NCBI RefSeq assembly: GCF_028372415.1
Contig: NC_092873.1
Location: 356,900,128 to 356,964,127, forward strand
From: Notamacropus eugenii
Lineage: Eukaryota; Chordata; Mammalia; Diprotodontia; Macropodidae
DNA: 64,000 nucleotides
Direction: 5' to 3'
Shown piece by piece: positions 32,810 through 43,999 of this stretch. Below the pieces are notes generated by a model that saw only the letters and a list, made by a program, of their open reading frames with translations, searched no databases and was not told the DNA's origin. A program made the translations under genes and the position numbers. Within the stretch, counting starts at the first letter, position 1; each line of letters begins with the position of its first letter.

Positions 32810-32950
32810 TCTTCTTGAGGCAATCGAGGTTAAGTGACTTGCCCAGGGTCACACAGCTAGTAAGTATCAAGTGTTTGAGGCAGGATTTGAACTCAGGTGC
32901 TCCTGACTCTAGGGTCACTGCTCTATTCGCTGCACCACCTAACTGCCCCA
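32810..32950 (-). mobile_element. Short marsupial SINE (WSINE-like)
   Basis: 'gacttgcccagggtcacaca', 'gcaggatttgaactcaggtg', 'cgctgcaccacctaactgcc'. Confidence 0.85.
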
Positions 32951-33295
32951 GGTAATTTGAATTTCAAAATAACTAGTCACATGGAAAGCCATAATGCTGA
33001 TCTGAATGGAAACTATCATTTATAACTGCTTCAGGTAGCACAGCCTGGGTAAACAACATTGTAGGGTGGTGAGTTAACTAGATGGGGTTTTTAAAGCTGG
33101 GGCCAGGAGCCCTGGGTTTTGTGGGATAATGGACAAGCACTTCATCTCAGAACCACATTTTCCTTTTTCTATGATATGGAGGGTCTAAAACATGGGGTTT
33201 ATATGAACACACGTGTATACACACATGTATAACCACACATGCATATGCATACACATATGTATATATGTGAGATACTTTTATATTTATTTTGTATG

Positions 33296-33510
33296 TTAAT
33301 AGCAACTAGCATTTACATGTCACTTTTAAAGTTTATAAATATGATCTCATTTGAGCTTCATACCAACCCTGGGTGGTAGGTGCTATTATTATCCCTATTT
33401 TATGAATCAGGAAACTGAGGCTGCAAGAGATTGAATGACTTGCCCAGGGTCACACAACTAGTACATGCCTGAGTTGGAATTTGAACACAGATCTTTGGGG
33501 CTAATCCCTG
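33296..33510 (-). mobile_element. MIR-like composite SINE
   Basis: 'ggtaggtgctattattatcc', 'caggaaactgaggctgcaag', 'gcccagggtcacacaactag'. Confidence 0.8.
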
Positions 33511-33809
33511 TTTATAAGTTAGTAAGTCGGTGAGGTCTTTCTAGATTTCTTTGTATTCCTCATACTGGAAAAAAATGAATTTATGAAATTTAAGAAATAT
33601 TTCAGAATAAAAAAAACAACAAAACCAAATGAATAAAGCACATACCAAGCAACAATCATATGAAGAAAAGGGAATGAGAACAAATGGACAGAGAATACTG
33701 ATTGGAGGCAGGGAAGAAAAAAGTGATAGTGATGCTTTGTTTTGAAATTAATTTAAATGTAAACAGTTATTAAGCAACTTTCTTTTTATGTTGATCCATA
33801 TTTTGTGTT

Positions 33810-34052
33810 TGGGCAACTAGACACAGTGGATAGAGCACCAGGCCTGGAGTCAGGAAGACTCATCTTCATGAGTTTGAATCTGACCTCAGACACTAGCTGT
33901 GTGATCCTGGCAAGTCACTTAACCCTCTTTGCCTCAATTCCTCATCTGTAAAATGAGTTAGAAAAGGAAATGACAAACCACTTTGCCATTTATCTTTGCT
34001 AAGAAAACTAAATGAGATCATGGAGAATCAGACATGACTGAGCAACAACAAA
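33810..34052 (+). mobile_element. CORE-SINE
   Basis: 'agtggatagagcaccaggcc', 'catctgtaaaatgagttag', 'atgactgagcaacaacaaa'. Confidence 0.9.
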
Positions 34053-35404
34053 ATATTATGTTTCTAATAAAATACTGATTTTCTAAAAGTAGGCAAAATG
34101 AAAAGTTTGATCTTTCTGTTATTAAAAATATTGGTTTTTATTGGTACTAAACTTCAATGGAATTTTTTTCTCTTTATGAATCACTCACCCATTAGAAACA
34201 AATGAACAAACAGAAGTCTTCTCTACTTTAGGCTATGAACATTGACTCTGTCATGCCCCTTCAAGATCACATTTTGCTCCTCTAGAATATTTGAAGTTAT
34301 TTATTGGGGCAGTTAATTAGTAAACATCCAAATACAATGGCCAACTGTGTACCTAATAGCCCATGATAGAACCATGAGGGATCCCTAAGACCTTACCTTA
34401 ATTTTGGGAACAACACATACCCATTTTATCCATTCACACCAAGGAGATTTATTGCCAGAGGGAATGTTGTCCATTGAACTCTAGTTATTCCCAGGTTGTG
34501 CTCTTAGGTAAACTTTCTCCCATCTGTTCTGTCTCACAACTCTCCACTTAGTCTCCTAATCCAGAGATTCCCCAACTTATTTGGCCCCCTTTGAAAAGAT
34601 TATTCAGTGCCCCTTCCCCCTGGAAATCTACTTTCTTTAACCCTTTAACTTTTTTTTGAAATTTGTGCCATTTCAAAAAATATATTTTTTTAAAAAATGA
34701 CACACCTTAAATTTAATAATTTACTGTAAATTTGTAGGTTTTTGCCTGCATTGAAATTTTGATTATGCAATATTATATCATGTAATCATATAGTATCATG
34801 CTGTAAACAAATCATTACATGCACATATTCCTGCCAACGCATGTTGGACTTCCTGACAGAGCAATATGCTCACCTGCCAACACTTGCTTATTAAGACCTG
34901 TCAGTGGACTTGACCACTGATTGGTTATAACTTGCATTTTGCGTGTTTATTTGGAAAATAATGTAATCACTGCAACATTAACTGTTGCACAACAGATAAA
35001 ACATCTATGAACAGTTTTTCAAAATTTTCTTCTCTTTTTTCCTTATGCTTCCATCACCTTCTTATTTTTATTCGATATCCCTCAATTGCACCTGAGGCTA
35101 ATACCGCCCCCCTGGATCAGTACAGGACTTCCCTGGGGGTGGTATCACCCACTTTGGAAGCCTATATCTTAATCAATACTCCATTCTTCACCTCCTTAAT
35201 CATACCCAGTCTGGATCCCAAACCTTGATTATCACTGGACACTGACAGTCTGGGATCTCCTCTCTACTCCCTATCATGCCTTTGTCTATGATCCTTAAAC
35301 TCAGTTTTGACTTCTGAACTCCAGGCTCTTCCCTCTTGGATTCTGGATAATCAAAGTCAATAGATGGAGGTTACTGGCCTGAGATTCAGGCTTAATAAGA
35401 ACTA
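34053..35404. other. Intergenic; possible old DNA transposon
   Basis: 34560-35000 opens with 'gattccccaacttatttgg' and is AT-rich in a way that resembles an old DNA transposon, but I cannot name it. A 73-residue frame near 35.0-35.2 kb has no family I recognise. Confidence 0.35.
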
Positions 35405-35675
35405 TGAACAATTGGCTGCTAATAGTGGGGCTGGGGAGAGAATGCTGAGCTTGGAATCAGGAAGACCCTGAGTTCAATTACTTTTGCAGATGCTTTCTAG
35501 CTATGTGACTCCAGGAAAGCTCCCTAACCTCTCTCAGCCTCAGTTTCCTAATCTGTAAAATGGGGATAATAATAATGCTACCTCATAGAGCTGCTGTGAG
35601 AATTAAATGAAATTTCATATGTATAGTGCTTTGTGAACCTTAAAGCACCATGTATAAATGCTAGCTATTATTATT
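35405..35675 (+). mobile_element. MIR-like SINE, full length
   Basis: 'cctcagtttcctaatctg', 'aaaatggggataataataat', 'gagctgctgtgagaattaaa', ending 'gctagctattattatt'. Confidence 0.88.
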
Positions 35676-35924
35676 CAACTGTGAGACAAATGATTTGAAG
35701 TGTAATTGCGCAAAAGCTGGATTTCACCATTCATGATTATTCCATGTGCACAGTAAAAAAAACACCAAAAAACTTAAAAAGAGTTTGTTAAATTTAAAAA
35801 CATACAATTATATTTTATTTTTGTGGTGCCCTATTAATTTTTGTATATTTTTTGTTCAACAACCACAAAACAAACCAAATAAAAATTATGCCAAAGAAAC
35901 TCTAAAACAGTGAAGGAGCCTTCT

Positions 35925-36935
35925 TTTTTTATTATTTTATTTGTTTTCAGTGTTTTACAATCACTTGCATATATCTTAGATTTTTTTCTCCTCCCTCCCC
36001 CTGCTTCTCCCTTCTCTCCCCACTTCCTCCCTGAGATGGCATACAGTTTTATATAGGTTCTACACATACATTCCTATTAAATACATTTTCACCTTCATCA
36101 TGTTGCATAGAAGAATTAAAATGAATGAGAGAAATCATAAAACAAAGCAAAATATAATACAAAAGAAAATGATTTGCTTCATTCTTCAATCTAATTCCAT
36201 AGTTCTTTCTCTGCATGTGGAAGACATTTTGCCTCAAGAGACCATTGAGAATTTTGTAAGTCCTTGCATTGCAATGAAGTACTAAATCTACCAGAAAAAT
36301 TCCTCACACGCTGTGGTTGTTGTTGTGTACAAAGTTCTCCTGGTTCTGCTCCTTTCACTCAGCATCAGTACATTTAAGTCTTTCTAGGTATCTCTGAAGT
36401 CTTCCTGTTCATCATTTCTTATAGCACAATAGTATTTCATTGCATTCATATACCACATATACCATTCCCCAGTTGATGGGCATCCGCCCTTGATTTCCAG
36501 TTCTTGGCCACTACAAAGAGAGGTGCTATAAATATTTTTGTACATGTGGGGTCCTTTCCCATTTTTATGATCTCTTGGGGATACAATCCTAGAAGTCATA
36601 TTGTTGGGTCAAAGGGTATGCACATTTCTGTAGCCCCTTGGGCATAGTTCCAAATTGCTCTCCAGAATGGTTGGATTAGCTCACAGCTCCACCAACAATG
36701 AATTAGTGTTCCAACTCTCCCACATCTTCTCCAACATTTATCATCATCCTGTTTTGTCATGTTAGCCAATCTGATAGGTGTGATGTGGTATCTCAGAGTT
36801 GTTTTGATTTGCATCTCTCTAATCAAGAGTGATTTAGAGAATTTTTTCTTATTACTATAGATAGCTTTAATTTCTTCTTCTGAAAACTGCCTCTTCATAT
36901 CCTTTGACCATTTATCAACTGGAGAATGAAGGAGG
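35925..36935 (-). mobile_element. L1, 3' 1 kb (5'-truncated)
   Basis: Minus-strand L1 with its 3' end at about 35925. In its ORF2 end (36384-36898) the conserved L1 C-terminal pattern is plain: LLIREMQIKTT, CWRRCG, GTLIHCWWSCELIQPFW, then CIPFDPTI and AMKYYCAIRNDE in a shifted frame. The rest is 3' UTR. The frame is broken, so it is inactive. Confidence 0.9.
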
Positions 36936-37329
36936 CTTCTTTAGGGGATCTGACAACTTATCTTTTGGCCTGATCCTTTAGACCTTGACTTTGCCCTGAA
37001 GATTCATGGTGACCATTGAACCCTTTCCATTCTTAATTAAGTTCTGCAAGATTCTAAAGAGTTCTGTCCTACTCTTGGCTTCTTACACTAACTGGCTCTA
37101 CTAACTCTCCATTTTCTACCTGTCAGATCCCTGTATATTGCAGAGACAGGACCAAGTGAATTCACAGAAATTAATAAGGCCTGAGGGAAAAGAACCTTTC
37201 AGGTGAAGAAGGGCATATCTTCAGGTTATTATTTGAGAAACTGACATATGAAGACCATGCTAGGTCAAGCAAGATTTCACCTGATAAATCAACCCAAAGG
37301 GTTAAGAGGTACCCCTTAAGGAATTCATG
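36936..37329. other. Intergenic, nothing recognised
   Basis: No gene or clear repeat. Confidence 0.4.
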
Positions 37330-37545
37330 TTGTCACTATTGAGTCCTGTATATTGCATCTGACTCTTCGTGAACCCATCTGGGGTTTTCTTGGCAAAGAT
37401 ATTAAGGTGGTTTTCTACTTTTCTCCAGCTCATTTTACATATGAGGAAACTGAGGCAAACAGGGTTAAGTGACTTGTCCAGAGTCACACAGCTGCTATGA
37501 GGCTGGGATTTGAACTCAGGTCTTCCTGACTCCAAGCATTCATAA
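37330..37545 (-). mobile_element. CORE-SINE
   Basis: 'ctggggttttcttggcaaag', 'gaaactgaggcaaacagggt', 'tttgaactcaggtcttcctg'. Confidence 0.88.
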
Positions 37546-37679
37546 CTGGTCTAAAGCTGTTCAGTTGCCAAAAGGTAAGATCCGCAAGCAGAAAACTTTT
37601 TACAGGAAGGAATATTGGGTATTGACAAAGTGACCATTGATCTTCATCTTCATCTGAGATAGTCGTCCTAAGGAAGGGT

Positions 37680-37810
37680 TGTATATTTCCCCTCTTCTTT
37701 TACTGTTGTTATTACCACCATTATCTAGATCAGATAGCTAGTAATTGTCTGCAACAGGATTTGAACCCAGGCCTTTTGATCTCCAAGTCCTGCGCCTTGT
37801 TCACTACACT
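37680..37810 (-). mobile_element. MIR-like fragment
   Basis: 'aacaggatttgaacccaggc' and 'gccttgttcactacactgc'. Confidence 0.55.
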
Positions 37811-37889
37811 GCTTTGCTCTACTTAAATTAGAAAGCATAGCAGTTTCAGTTTGATAGAGAGGAGGGCAATAAAATTCCCTTGATCTACT

Positions 37890-38086
37890 GAAATACATAC
37901 ATACATACATACATATATATACACACACACATACATATGTATACACATATACATATATGTATATATGTGTGTATGTGCATATATGTATGTATGTGTATAT
38001 ATCTGCATCTATATGTGTATATATGTATATATACATACATACATATATATATATATATACATACATACATATATATATATATATCA
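37890..38086. repeat. CATA/TA microsatellite
   Basis: Blocks of CATA, CA and TATG units, source of false frames on both strands. Confidence 0.95.
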
Positions 38087-38597
38087 TCCAATGGATGCTG
38101 AGATCTTGAAAGTTAGAAGCTGGTTCAGTTGGCAGTCTGTCCTACCAGAGTAGATGTGGCACACTCCATTGTGGTCTGACGTTTCAAATCCACAGGGATA
38201 AAGCCTTGCAAACAGTTTTCATTGGACCAGAAACGTTGAAAAATTTTCTATCAGTTCCGAGAAAGGCTCTTGGGACTCACTGTGCTAACAAGAGACCTGG
38301 TAGCTGATTCCATCTTCCTCCAGCCTTTTACAGGGCCCAGAACTCCTCCCATGGGTCACTTCTTTGGGTAAATGGTTTAAGCAATGTTATTTTCATTTGA
38401 CAGATGAAGAAACTGAGATTCTGAAACGTGATTTGTCTTGCTCAAAGTAATGTTGCTAATAAAACATGGAAAAGGCTTTCAAATCCAGGTCCTTGGACCC
38501 CAGTTCTAGTCTTTCTACAAGACCGTAATGCCAAGAGGCAGCCATTAATTTAGTGAATAAATAGAGGCAAGGACTGCATTTTGTCTAGTTTATAGAA
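38087..38597. other. Downstream flank of KRTAP1 copy 1
   Basis: 38370-38540 is a worn antisense MIR ('cagatgaagaaactgagatt'). 38087-38369 holds nothing I recognise. Confidence 0.5.
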
Positions 38598-38603
38598 TTT
38601 ATT
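38598..38603 (-). terminator. Candidate poly(A) signal of KRTAP1 copy 1
   Basis: AATAAA on the minus strand about 385 nt after the stop. A nearer one, 38915-38920, lies about 70 nt after the stop in a context like that of the near signal of KRTAP1 copy 4 (62248-62253). Confidence 0.5.
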
Positions 38604-38988
38604 AAGCCACTAGCAGAGGACACTATATCACAGATGTCATTAAGAAGACAAAGAAGAAAAACATAATATATGTTAGGAAGACTTGGAACACACCAGCAAG
38701 GCCATTGCTCTAGATGGAATAGTCATTTAATAGTTCAGTCAACTGTCCAAGCAGATTCTCATGCACGGCATTTGACAAATCTCAGTTACTTAGTTTCCAT
38801 AGTTCATTTGATGTTTGAGACTATTCCTGAAAATCAGGGAATTCAGTCAGTCACAGTTAAGAAAGAGGCAGAAATAATGATGGTAGCTTGCCACAAAAAT
38901 ACACATTTCACAAATTTATTAGTGGTCCAATGTCAGTTCTCTAAGAAGCAGTTTAGAGATGTTACGTCCTCTGAACATTGGCAGGTCC

Positions 38989-39435
38989 TTAGCAGGTGGG
39001 CTCACAGCAGTAAGAGCAGCAGGCTGGACGGCAGCAAGACTGGCCACAGTAGGATGGACGGCAGCAAGAAGCCTGGGCATTGTGCAGCTGGCAGCAAGAT
39101 GGGGGAGTGCAGCTGACCACACAGCAAGGTGGCAGGCAAGTGCCCTCAACCCTGCAGTCTGGGCGGCACCACCTGGTGCGGCAGCTCTCTCCTCCACAGC
39201 ACTCAGGTACATAACATCTGGTCCTGCAGGTGGTCTCACAGTTGGAGCCACTGCCAAACCCAGAACCGGACCCAAAGCCGAATCCATAGCCGGACCCGTA
39301 GCCAAACCCACAGCCTCCCTGTTGGCAACAGCTGGATCCACAACTGTCTTGGCCGCAGCTAGATCCGCAGTTCCCCTCAAGGGAGAAGCTGGGGAAGCCA
39401 CAGAAGCTGGTAGAGCAGGAGTTGCAGCAGGCCAT
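38989..39435 (-). CDS. KRTAP1: Keratin-associated protein 1, copy 1
   Basis: Complete single-exon gene, 148 residues. In order: a Cys-rich N-terminus (MACCNSCSTSFCGFPSFS, then CGSSC units, 1-42); a Gly block rich in Ser, Phe and Tyr (about 43-64); and the KAP1 C-terminal domain (65-148) with RTRWCRPDCRVEGTCLPPCC, CVVSCTPPSCCQLHNAQ and CCRPSYCGQSCCRP. The C-terminal domain is nearly that of human KRTAP1-1/1-3. Human KAP1 carries tandem CCQPSCCETS-type repeats at the N-terminus; here only one short Cys unit is present and the Gly block is longer. Strong Kozak (A at -3, G at +4). Its coding region is the same as that at 43467-43913 but for one base. Family role: high-sulfur matrix protein of hair cortex. 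Confidence 0.97.
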   Translation of the reverse strand: MACCNSCSTSFCGFPSFSLEGNCGSSCGQDSCGSSCCQQGGCGFGYGSGYGFGFGSGSGFGSGSNCETTCRTRCYVPECCGGESCRTRWCRPDCRVEGTCLPPCCVVSCTPPSCCQLHNAQASCCRPSYCGQSCCRPACCSYCCEPTC

Positions 39436-39509
39436 GGTGTTGGGAGATGGACTTTGAGTTTACGAAGAGAAGTTACTGAGACTTTGTTCTCTCCTTCCTA
39501 GTTGCACCT

Positions 39510-39517
39510 TTTATATA
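39510..39517 (-). promoter_or_regulatory. TATA box of KRTAP1 copy 1
   Basis: TATATAAA on the minus strand, about 75 bp upstream of the ATG. The expected transcript start is near 39485, next to a leader block shared by all four KRTAP1 genes. Confidence 0.8.
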
Positions 39518-39539
39518 TTCTATGGCCAGCTACTGTTTA

Positions 39540-40526
39540 CATGAGACACAAAAGCTCTTCCTTATTTTTATGTAGACCAACTTCTCTTTAGCTCTCTGAT
39601 TGGCCTGTCAATGAGACACTCATGGAATAACATGTGCAGTAATTCCAAAATTACTCTGCTTTTATGGTTCCATTAGAACTCATCATATCAATTCTTTGTC
39701 CCTTAGAACACCTCTGTGGTTTTTCAAGATCAAAGAGTTCTGGCATTTCAGTCCAAGCCAACACCCTTATTTTCCATCTGAAGGGGTGTCATGTGATCAT
39801 CTGCTGGGACCTCTCAAGGCTCAATCCATGTTGTTTTCCCATTCATAACTACCACATTTCCCTCTTGGATGAGTAAGTCAAATGTACCTGGAATCACCAA
39901 GTTCCTTTCTTGGATACTCAAGTAGACAACTTGCTATTCTAAGACCAAGCTAATACAATATTCAAATTCGACAAATATTTATTAAAAGCCCTACTGTGTT
40001 CAAGGTACCATCCTGGGGATAAAAAGAAAAAAAAATCCTTCAAAGAGCTTATATTCTACTAGAGTACCAATAGAATTGTTACTGTTATATTCCTATCAAT
40101 TGTTTCTAAATATATGAAAACATATTCTGCTTAGGGACAAGACTCCTTCCTTATGGATTGAGTAAAAGCCATGATTCATAATAACTGCATCTTATATATG
40201 AGTAAACGCAGTTTTAAACTGCAGTATTTAACATTCTTTGTTATTTATATAGTACTCATGAGCGCTCTTCAACTGACAGAGTAGGTCTCCCACCAAACAG
40301 CTACTCTCTGGGTCACAACTTTAAAACCATAGCTTATTAGACTCACTGGCGCATTTATCTTTAAGAATCACAGGATTCAACTAGTATAAAACAAAGACAT
40401 ATAATGAAATAGAATTAGAAGGAAAGTAGTAACAATACATTTCCCCCATAAATTTGGAGTGTGTTCTTCTTCTATAAATACATATAGCATTGGTGGGGAA
40501 CATGAATTCATGTTTTTGTTTTTGGT
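39540..40526. other. Upstream flank of KRTAP1 copy 1
   Basis: 39960-40080 is an L3-type scrap ('atttattaaaagccctactg'). Otherwise no repeat or gene; it should hold regulatory sequence. Confidence 0.45.
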
Positions 40527-40772
40527 TTTTTTTGGTTGTTCAATCTTTTCAGTTGTGTGTGACTCTGTGATCCCATCTGGGGTTTTCTTGGCAAGGATAC
40601 TGGAGCAGTTCACGTTTTTTTCTGCTCTCTTTACAGAATGAGGAAACTGAAGCAAACAGAGTTAAGTCACTTGCCCAGGGTCCCATAGCTGGGAAGCGTC
40701 TGAGGCCAGATTTCAATACAGGACGATGAGTCTTTCTGACTCCAGGCCCAGCACTCCACCTAGCTAGCTGCC
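40527..40772 (-). mobile_element. CORE-SINE
   Basis: 'ctggggttttcttggcaagg', 'gaggaaactgaagcaaacag', 'cttgcccagggtcccatagc'. Confidence 0.88.
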
Positions 40773-42394
40773 CTTAGATTCATATTGGGGACACATATGG
40801 AGTGGTACCAATACAGGGAACATAGATGGCCACAGTGCATATGTAGAGGTGCAACACATGCCTTGGATGTTCCTGGGTTGCTGATGTTTTCTGGCATTGC
40901 TATCATGCTACTCACTTGTTTCCCCAGGGTCTTCTCTCTCTTATAGCCTCTAGAAGATGCTACTCCATTTTCTGGACTTGTAGTCAGTCCCAGATACTGT
41001 TACACTGACAACATGCTTAAGCTTTTTATCAGATATTGACCCAGTTTCTGGTTGAGCTGAAGTCTTTGGCTCTTTTTTCCTGAAGGAAAATATGAGTGCC
41101 CCTATACCCTGTCAACTTAAAATTCATATACTTTCTCTCTAGTTTTTTTTAGCAAAAGACAGAAAACACTTGCTACAACAACAGTAACAATGCCAATAAG
41201 AATACCTCTATTTTAATTCTTTCAGAATCTTGGCCACTAAGACCTCTCACCTCCACAGCATGGATTTTTAGGCTCATATGCCAAAATCTTAAAAACAAAG
41301 ACCTGGGTTCTCCCAGTTATTAATATCTATAGCCTTAGGTTTTTATTTAGGCTCCTCTTCCTAATAGCTTGAGACTCTCTTTCTCTGTCTGTGCCTCTGT
41401 CTCTATATTTTTGTCTGTATGTCTTTCTATATGTGTCTCTTGGAGACCTCACCTTTCAGTTGTCATGATCATTCCATACATTTCTGAATTTTTAGCTTTT
41501 GATGGCTAGACTGTAAACCAGGTAACGGTTATTTACTCAACAACCATCACCCAGCTCTGAAATTTGCACTTCCCAACTTTCAGACCCTACATGTCTTCTA
41601 TTCTTTCATGTAAGTGGGGGGAATAAAGAAAATAAGTTAATCGCAGGGGGCAAGATCATAGTCTTTTCTATCATCCAGAACCCCTCGACTTTTTGTATGT
41701 AGAAACAGTTAGCCCCAAACTTGGGAGTGCTCCCTTACAAGCAGTATTGGATAATGGAGAAGTTTTAAATTCTTTTCTTCTGGATATGATCAGCACTTTT
41801 TCAACTATGGTGTTAAGACTAAATAAATAATAATAGTAAGTATAGTTGGTACTTAAACACTGTTTTAAGGTTCATGAGCCATGGACATTCTTTGTTTCTT
41901 TTGATTTCTGCAGCTACCCTGGGATGTAAGGACTACAGCTTTTTGAACCCAAGCCTCTCCTGTCTGTAGACCCAACATGCTTTCCACCTAAATTACAGTG
42001 TATGTCATCTACTTTGCTTTTCTACCAAATCCATAGTAGTGTATATGAATCAATAGAACCACCAATTAAATATTTATTGGTGTTAGACTTTTGCCAATTA
42101 CTCAGAAAATGCCATTTTATTATAGCATCATTTTATGATGATCAGCACAATGACAAGACTATCACAGGCATTCAATAGTATTCGTCAATTGATGTGCAGA
42201 AAGTAAAATATATACATTATCCCTTGTCCATCTACACCTTATGGGCAAACGGTATCAAAAATATAGCCAGAGGAGCTTGCAGTCTGCTAAAACCTCCAGT
42301 TCTCTTTTTCAGCAGAAAAGCTATCTAGCCCTGCTTCCTCCATCTTATCCTGGTGAAGTTGACTTTTTGGACCCAAATATGACTTTACATTTAT
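40773..42394. other. Intergenic, mostly unrecognised
   Basis: 41820-41960 is perhaps a worn antisense MIR. No gene seen; the remainder is unassigned. Confidence 0.35.
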
Positions 42395-42600
42395 CTTGGG
42401 TGGTGTGGCACAATGAAAAGAATGTATGAATTCAAGTCAGAAGAACTAGTTTCCAATCCCAGCTCTATTCCGCACTGCTAGTGTGAGTGTGGGTGTGTCA
42501 CCTTAGCTTAGACCTCGGTTTCCTTATCTGTAGAAGGATGCAATCTGATCAAATGATATCTAAGGTCCCATCCATCTCTAAATATCTGATTCTATGATCT
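42395..42600 (+). mobile_element. MIR-like SINE
   Basis: 'tggcacaatgaaaagaatg', 'ctcggtttccttatctgtag', 'taaggtcccatccatctc'. Confidence 0.7.
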
Positions 42601-42639
42601 CTAGTCAATTCTTTCTTATTGGATTCAGCCTAATGTTCT

Positions 42640-42842
42640 ATCTAGCCTGTCGATATTTATTAAGTACCTGTTGTATGCTAGACAGTAAAATAGATGATTC
42701 ATCAATCAATCAATAAACATTTATTAAGTGCTTACTGTGTGCCGGGAACTGTACTAAGCACTAGGGATAGAAAAAGAAACAAGAGACAGTCTCTGCCCTC
42801 AAGGAATTTATAATTTGATGGGGGAAATATCATGTGTAAGCA
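42640..42842 (+). mobile_element. L3-type repeat, clear copy
   Basis: 'aacatttattaagtgcttac', 'tgtgtgccgggaactgtact', 'tctgccctcaaggaattta', preceded by a shorter repeat of its own start (42650-42695). Confidence 0.75.
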
Positions 42843-42847
42843 AGCTT

Positions 42848-43006
42848 CAAGGCCACATGTGGCCCTCTAGGTCTTTAAGTGCAGCACTTTGACTGAATCC
42901 AAACTTCATAGAACAAACCCTTTAATAAAAGGGTTTGTTCCATAAAACGAACTCAGTCAAAAGGCTGCACCTACGGATCTAGAAGGCCATATGTGACCTC
43001 AGGGCC
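42848..43006. mobile_element. Palindromic fold-back element (MITE-like)
   Basis: Two arms of about 75 bp are imperfect reverse complements. 'aggccacatgtggccctcta' on the left pairs with 'agaaggccatatgtgacctc' on the right. The centre is a perfect 13-bp stem, 'gaacaaacccttt' (42911-42923) with 'aaagggtttgttc' (42928-42940). This is the layout of a non-autonomous DNA transposon. Confidence 0.8.
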
Positions 43007-43119
43007 TAAGATTCCCCAGCCCTGCACTGCCACACCCAGCCGCATGAGTTCCGGATGGAATTACATTTGAAAGAATGACATAAAGACCATGGTCAAATTT
43101 TCTTTGCAGGCTAACTGAA

Positions 43120-43125
43120 TTTATT
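43120..43125 (-). terminator. Poly(A) signal of KRTAP1 copy 2
   Basis: AATAAA on the minus strand, about 340 nt after the stop; context 'gaatttatttg' resembles the site after KRTAP1 copy 3. Confidence 0.6.
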
Positions 43126-43466
43126 TGAAATTAACAGAGTATATGCAAGAATAAATAAAATGGGAGAAAAATTAAAGGGATAGAAAAAATTGTCCAAATA
43201 AACAGCAGCAGGGCAGTGTTTTGTGCCATCTTTAAGTGTTTTCTGAAGATCAAGAAGTTGTAGAAAAATCCACCTTTAGTTTGTGAACTGTCCATCTATG
43301 GAAGTCCTAGAAGAATGCATTTAAAATTTTTTTAAAAAAAAACACATCTTCAAAACAGGAAAGAGTAAGCTTTCTTCATAATCTTTGTGACGCTACAGAC
43401 AGTGCATTGAATTCATATCAATCTCTTGCATATATCAATTTCTTTGTAAACTACAGATTCTGGTCC

Positions 43467-43913
43467 TTAGCAGGTAGGCTCACAGCAGTAAGAGCAGCAG
43501 GCTGGACGGCAGCAAGACTGGCCACAGTAGGATGGACGGCAGCAAGAAGCCTGGGCATTGTGCAGCTGGCAGCAAGATGGGGGAGTGCAGCTGACCACAC
43601 AGCAAGGTGGCAGGCAAGTGCCCTCAACCCTGCAGTCTGGGCGGCACCACCTGGTGCGGCAGCTCTCTCCTCCACAGCACTCAGGTACATAACATCTGGT
43701 CCTGCAGGTGGTCTCACAGTTGGAGCCACTGCCAAACCCAGAACCGGACCCAAAGCCGAATCCATAGCCGGACCCGTAGCCAAACCCACAGCCTCCCTGT
43801 TGGCAACAGCTGGATCCACAACTGTCTTGGCCGCAGCTAGATCCGCAGTTCCCCTCAAGGGAGAAGCTGGGGAAGCCACAGAAGCTGGTAGAGCAGGAGT
43901 TGCAGCAGGCCAT
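43467..43913 (-). CDS. KRTAP1: Keratin-associated protein 1, copy 2
   Basis: Complete single-exon gene, 148 residues, protein identical to the copy at 38989-39435. Reading the two base by base I find one silent difference in 447 (the proline codon of the C-terminal EPTC, CCC versus CCT). Identity stops abruptly at both ends: the last bases before the ATG (GACACT here, AACACC there) and the 3' UTR differ. The 5' leader is instead closer to that of the gene at 53.0 kb. This fits gene conversion confined to the coding region better than a simple recent duplication. Domain layout and role are as for copy 1. ATG has A at -3 and G at +4; stop TAA. Confidence 0.97.
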   Translation of the reverse strand: MACCNSCSTSFCGFPSFSLEGNCGSSCGQDSCGSSCCQQGGCGFGYGSGYGFGFGSGSGFGSGSNCETTCRTRCYVPECCGGESCRTRWCRPDCRVEGTCLPPCCVVSCTPPSCCQLHNAQASCCRPSYCGQSCCRPACCSYCCEPTC

Positions 43914-43990
43914 AGTGTCTGAAGGGTAGTTTCTTGTCCTCTAGTAAAGAGAAGTTTCTGAAATGTGATAGTTCTTTGTCCCACCAGCCC

Positions 43991-43998
43991 TTTATATA
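43991..43998 (-). promoter_or_regulatory. TATA box of KRTAP1 copy 2
   Basis: TATATAAA on the minus strand, about 78 bp upstream of the ATG. Confidence 0.8.
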
Positions 43999-43999
43999 C

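Noticed and set aside
38919-39501. Long frames overlapping KRTAP1 copy 1 on both strands (up to 180 residues), repeated at 43.4-44.0, 53.0-53.6 and 62.2-62.6 kb
   Set aside because: They are alternate frames of the KRTAP1 coding sequence, rich in Ala/Gly/Thr as expected from shifted Cys codons. The Cys-rich frame with family motifs is the gene.
40773-42240. Unassigned stretch, considered as a solo LTR
   Set aside because: I could not find matching ends, a primer site or any protein motif, so no retroviral call is made.
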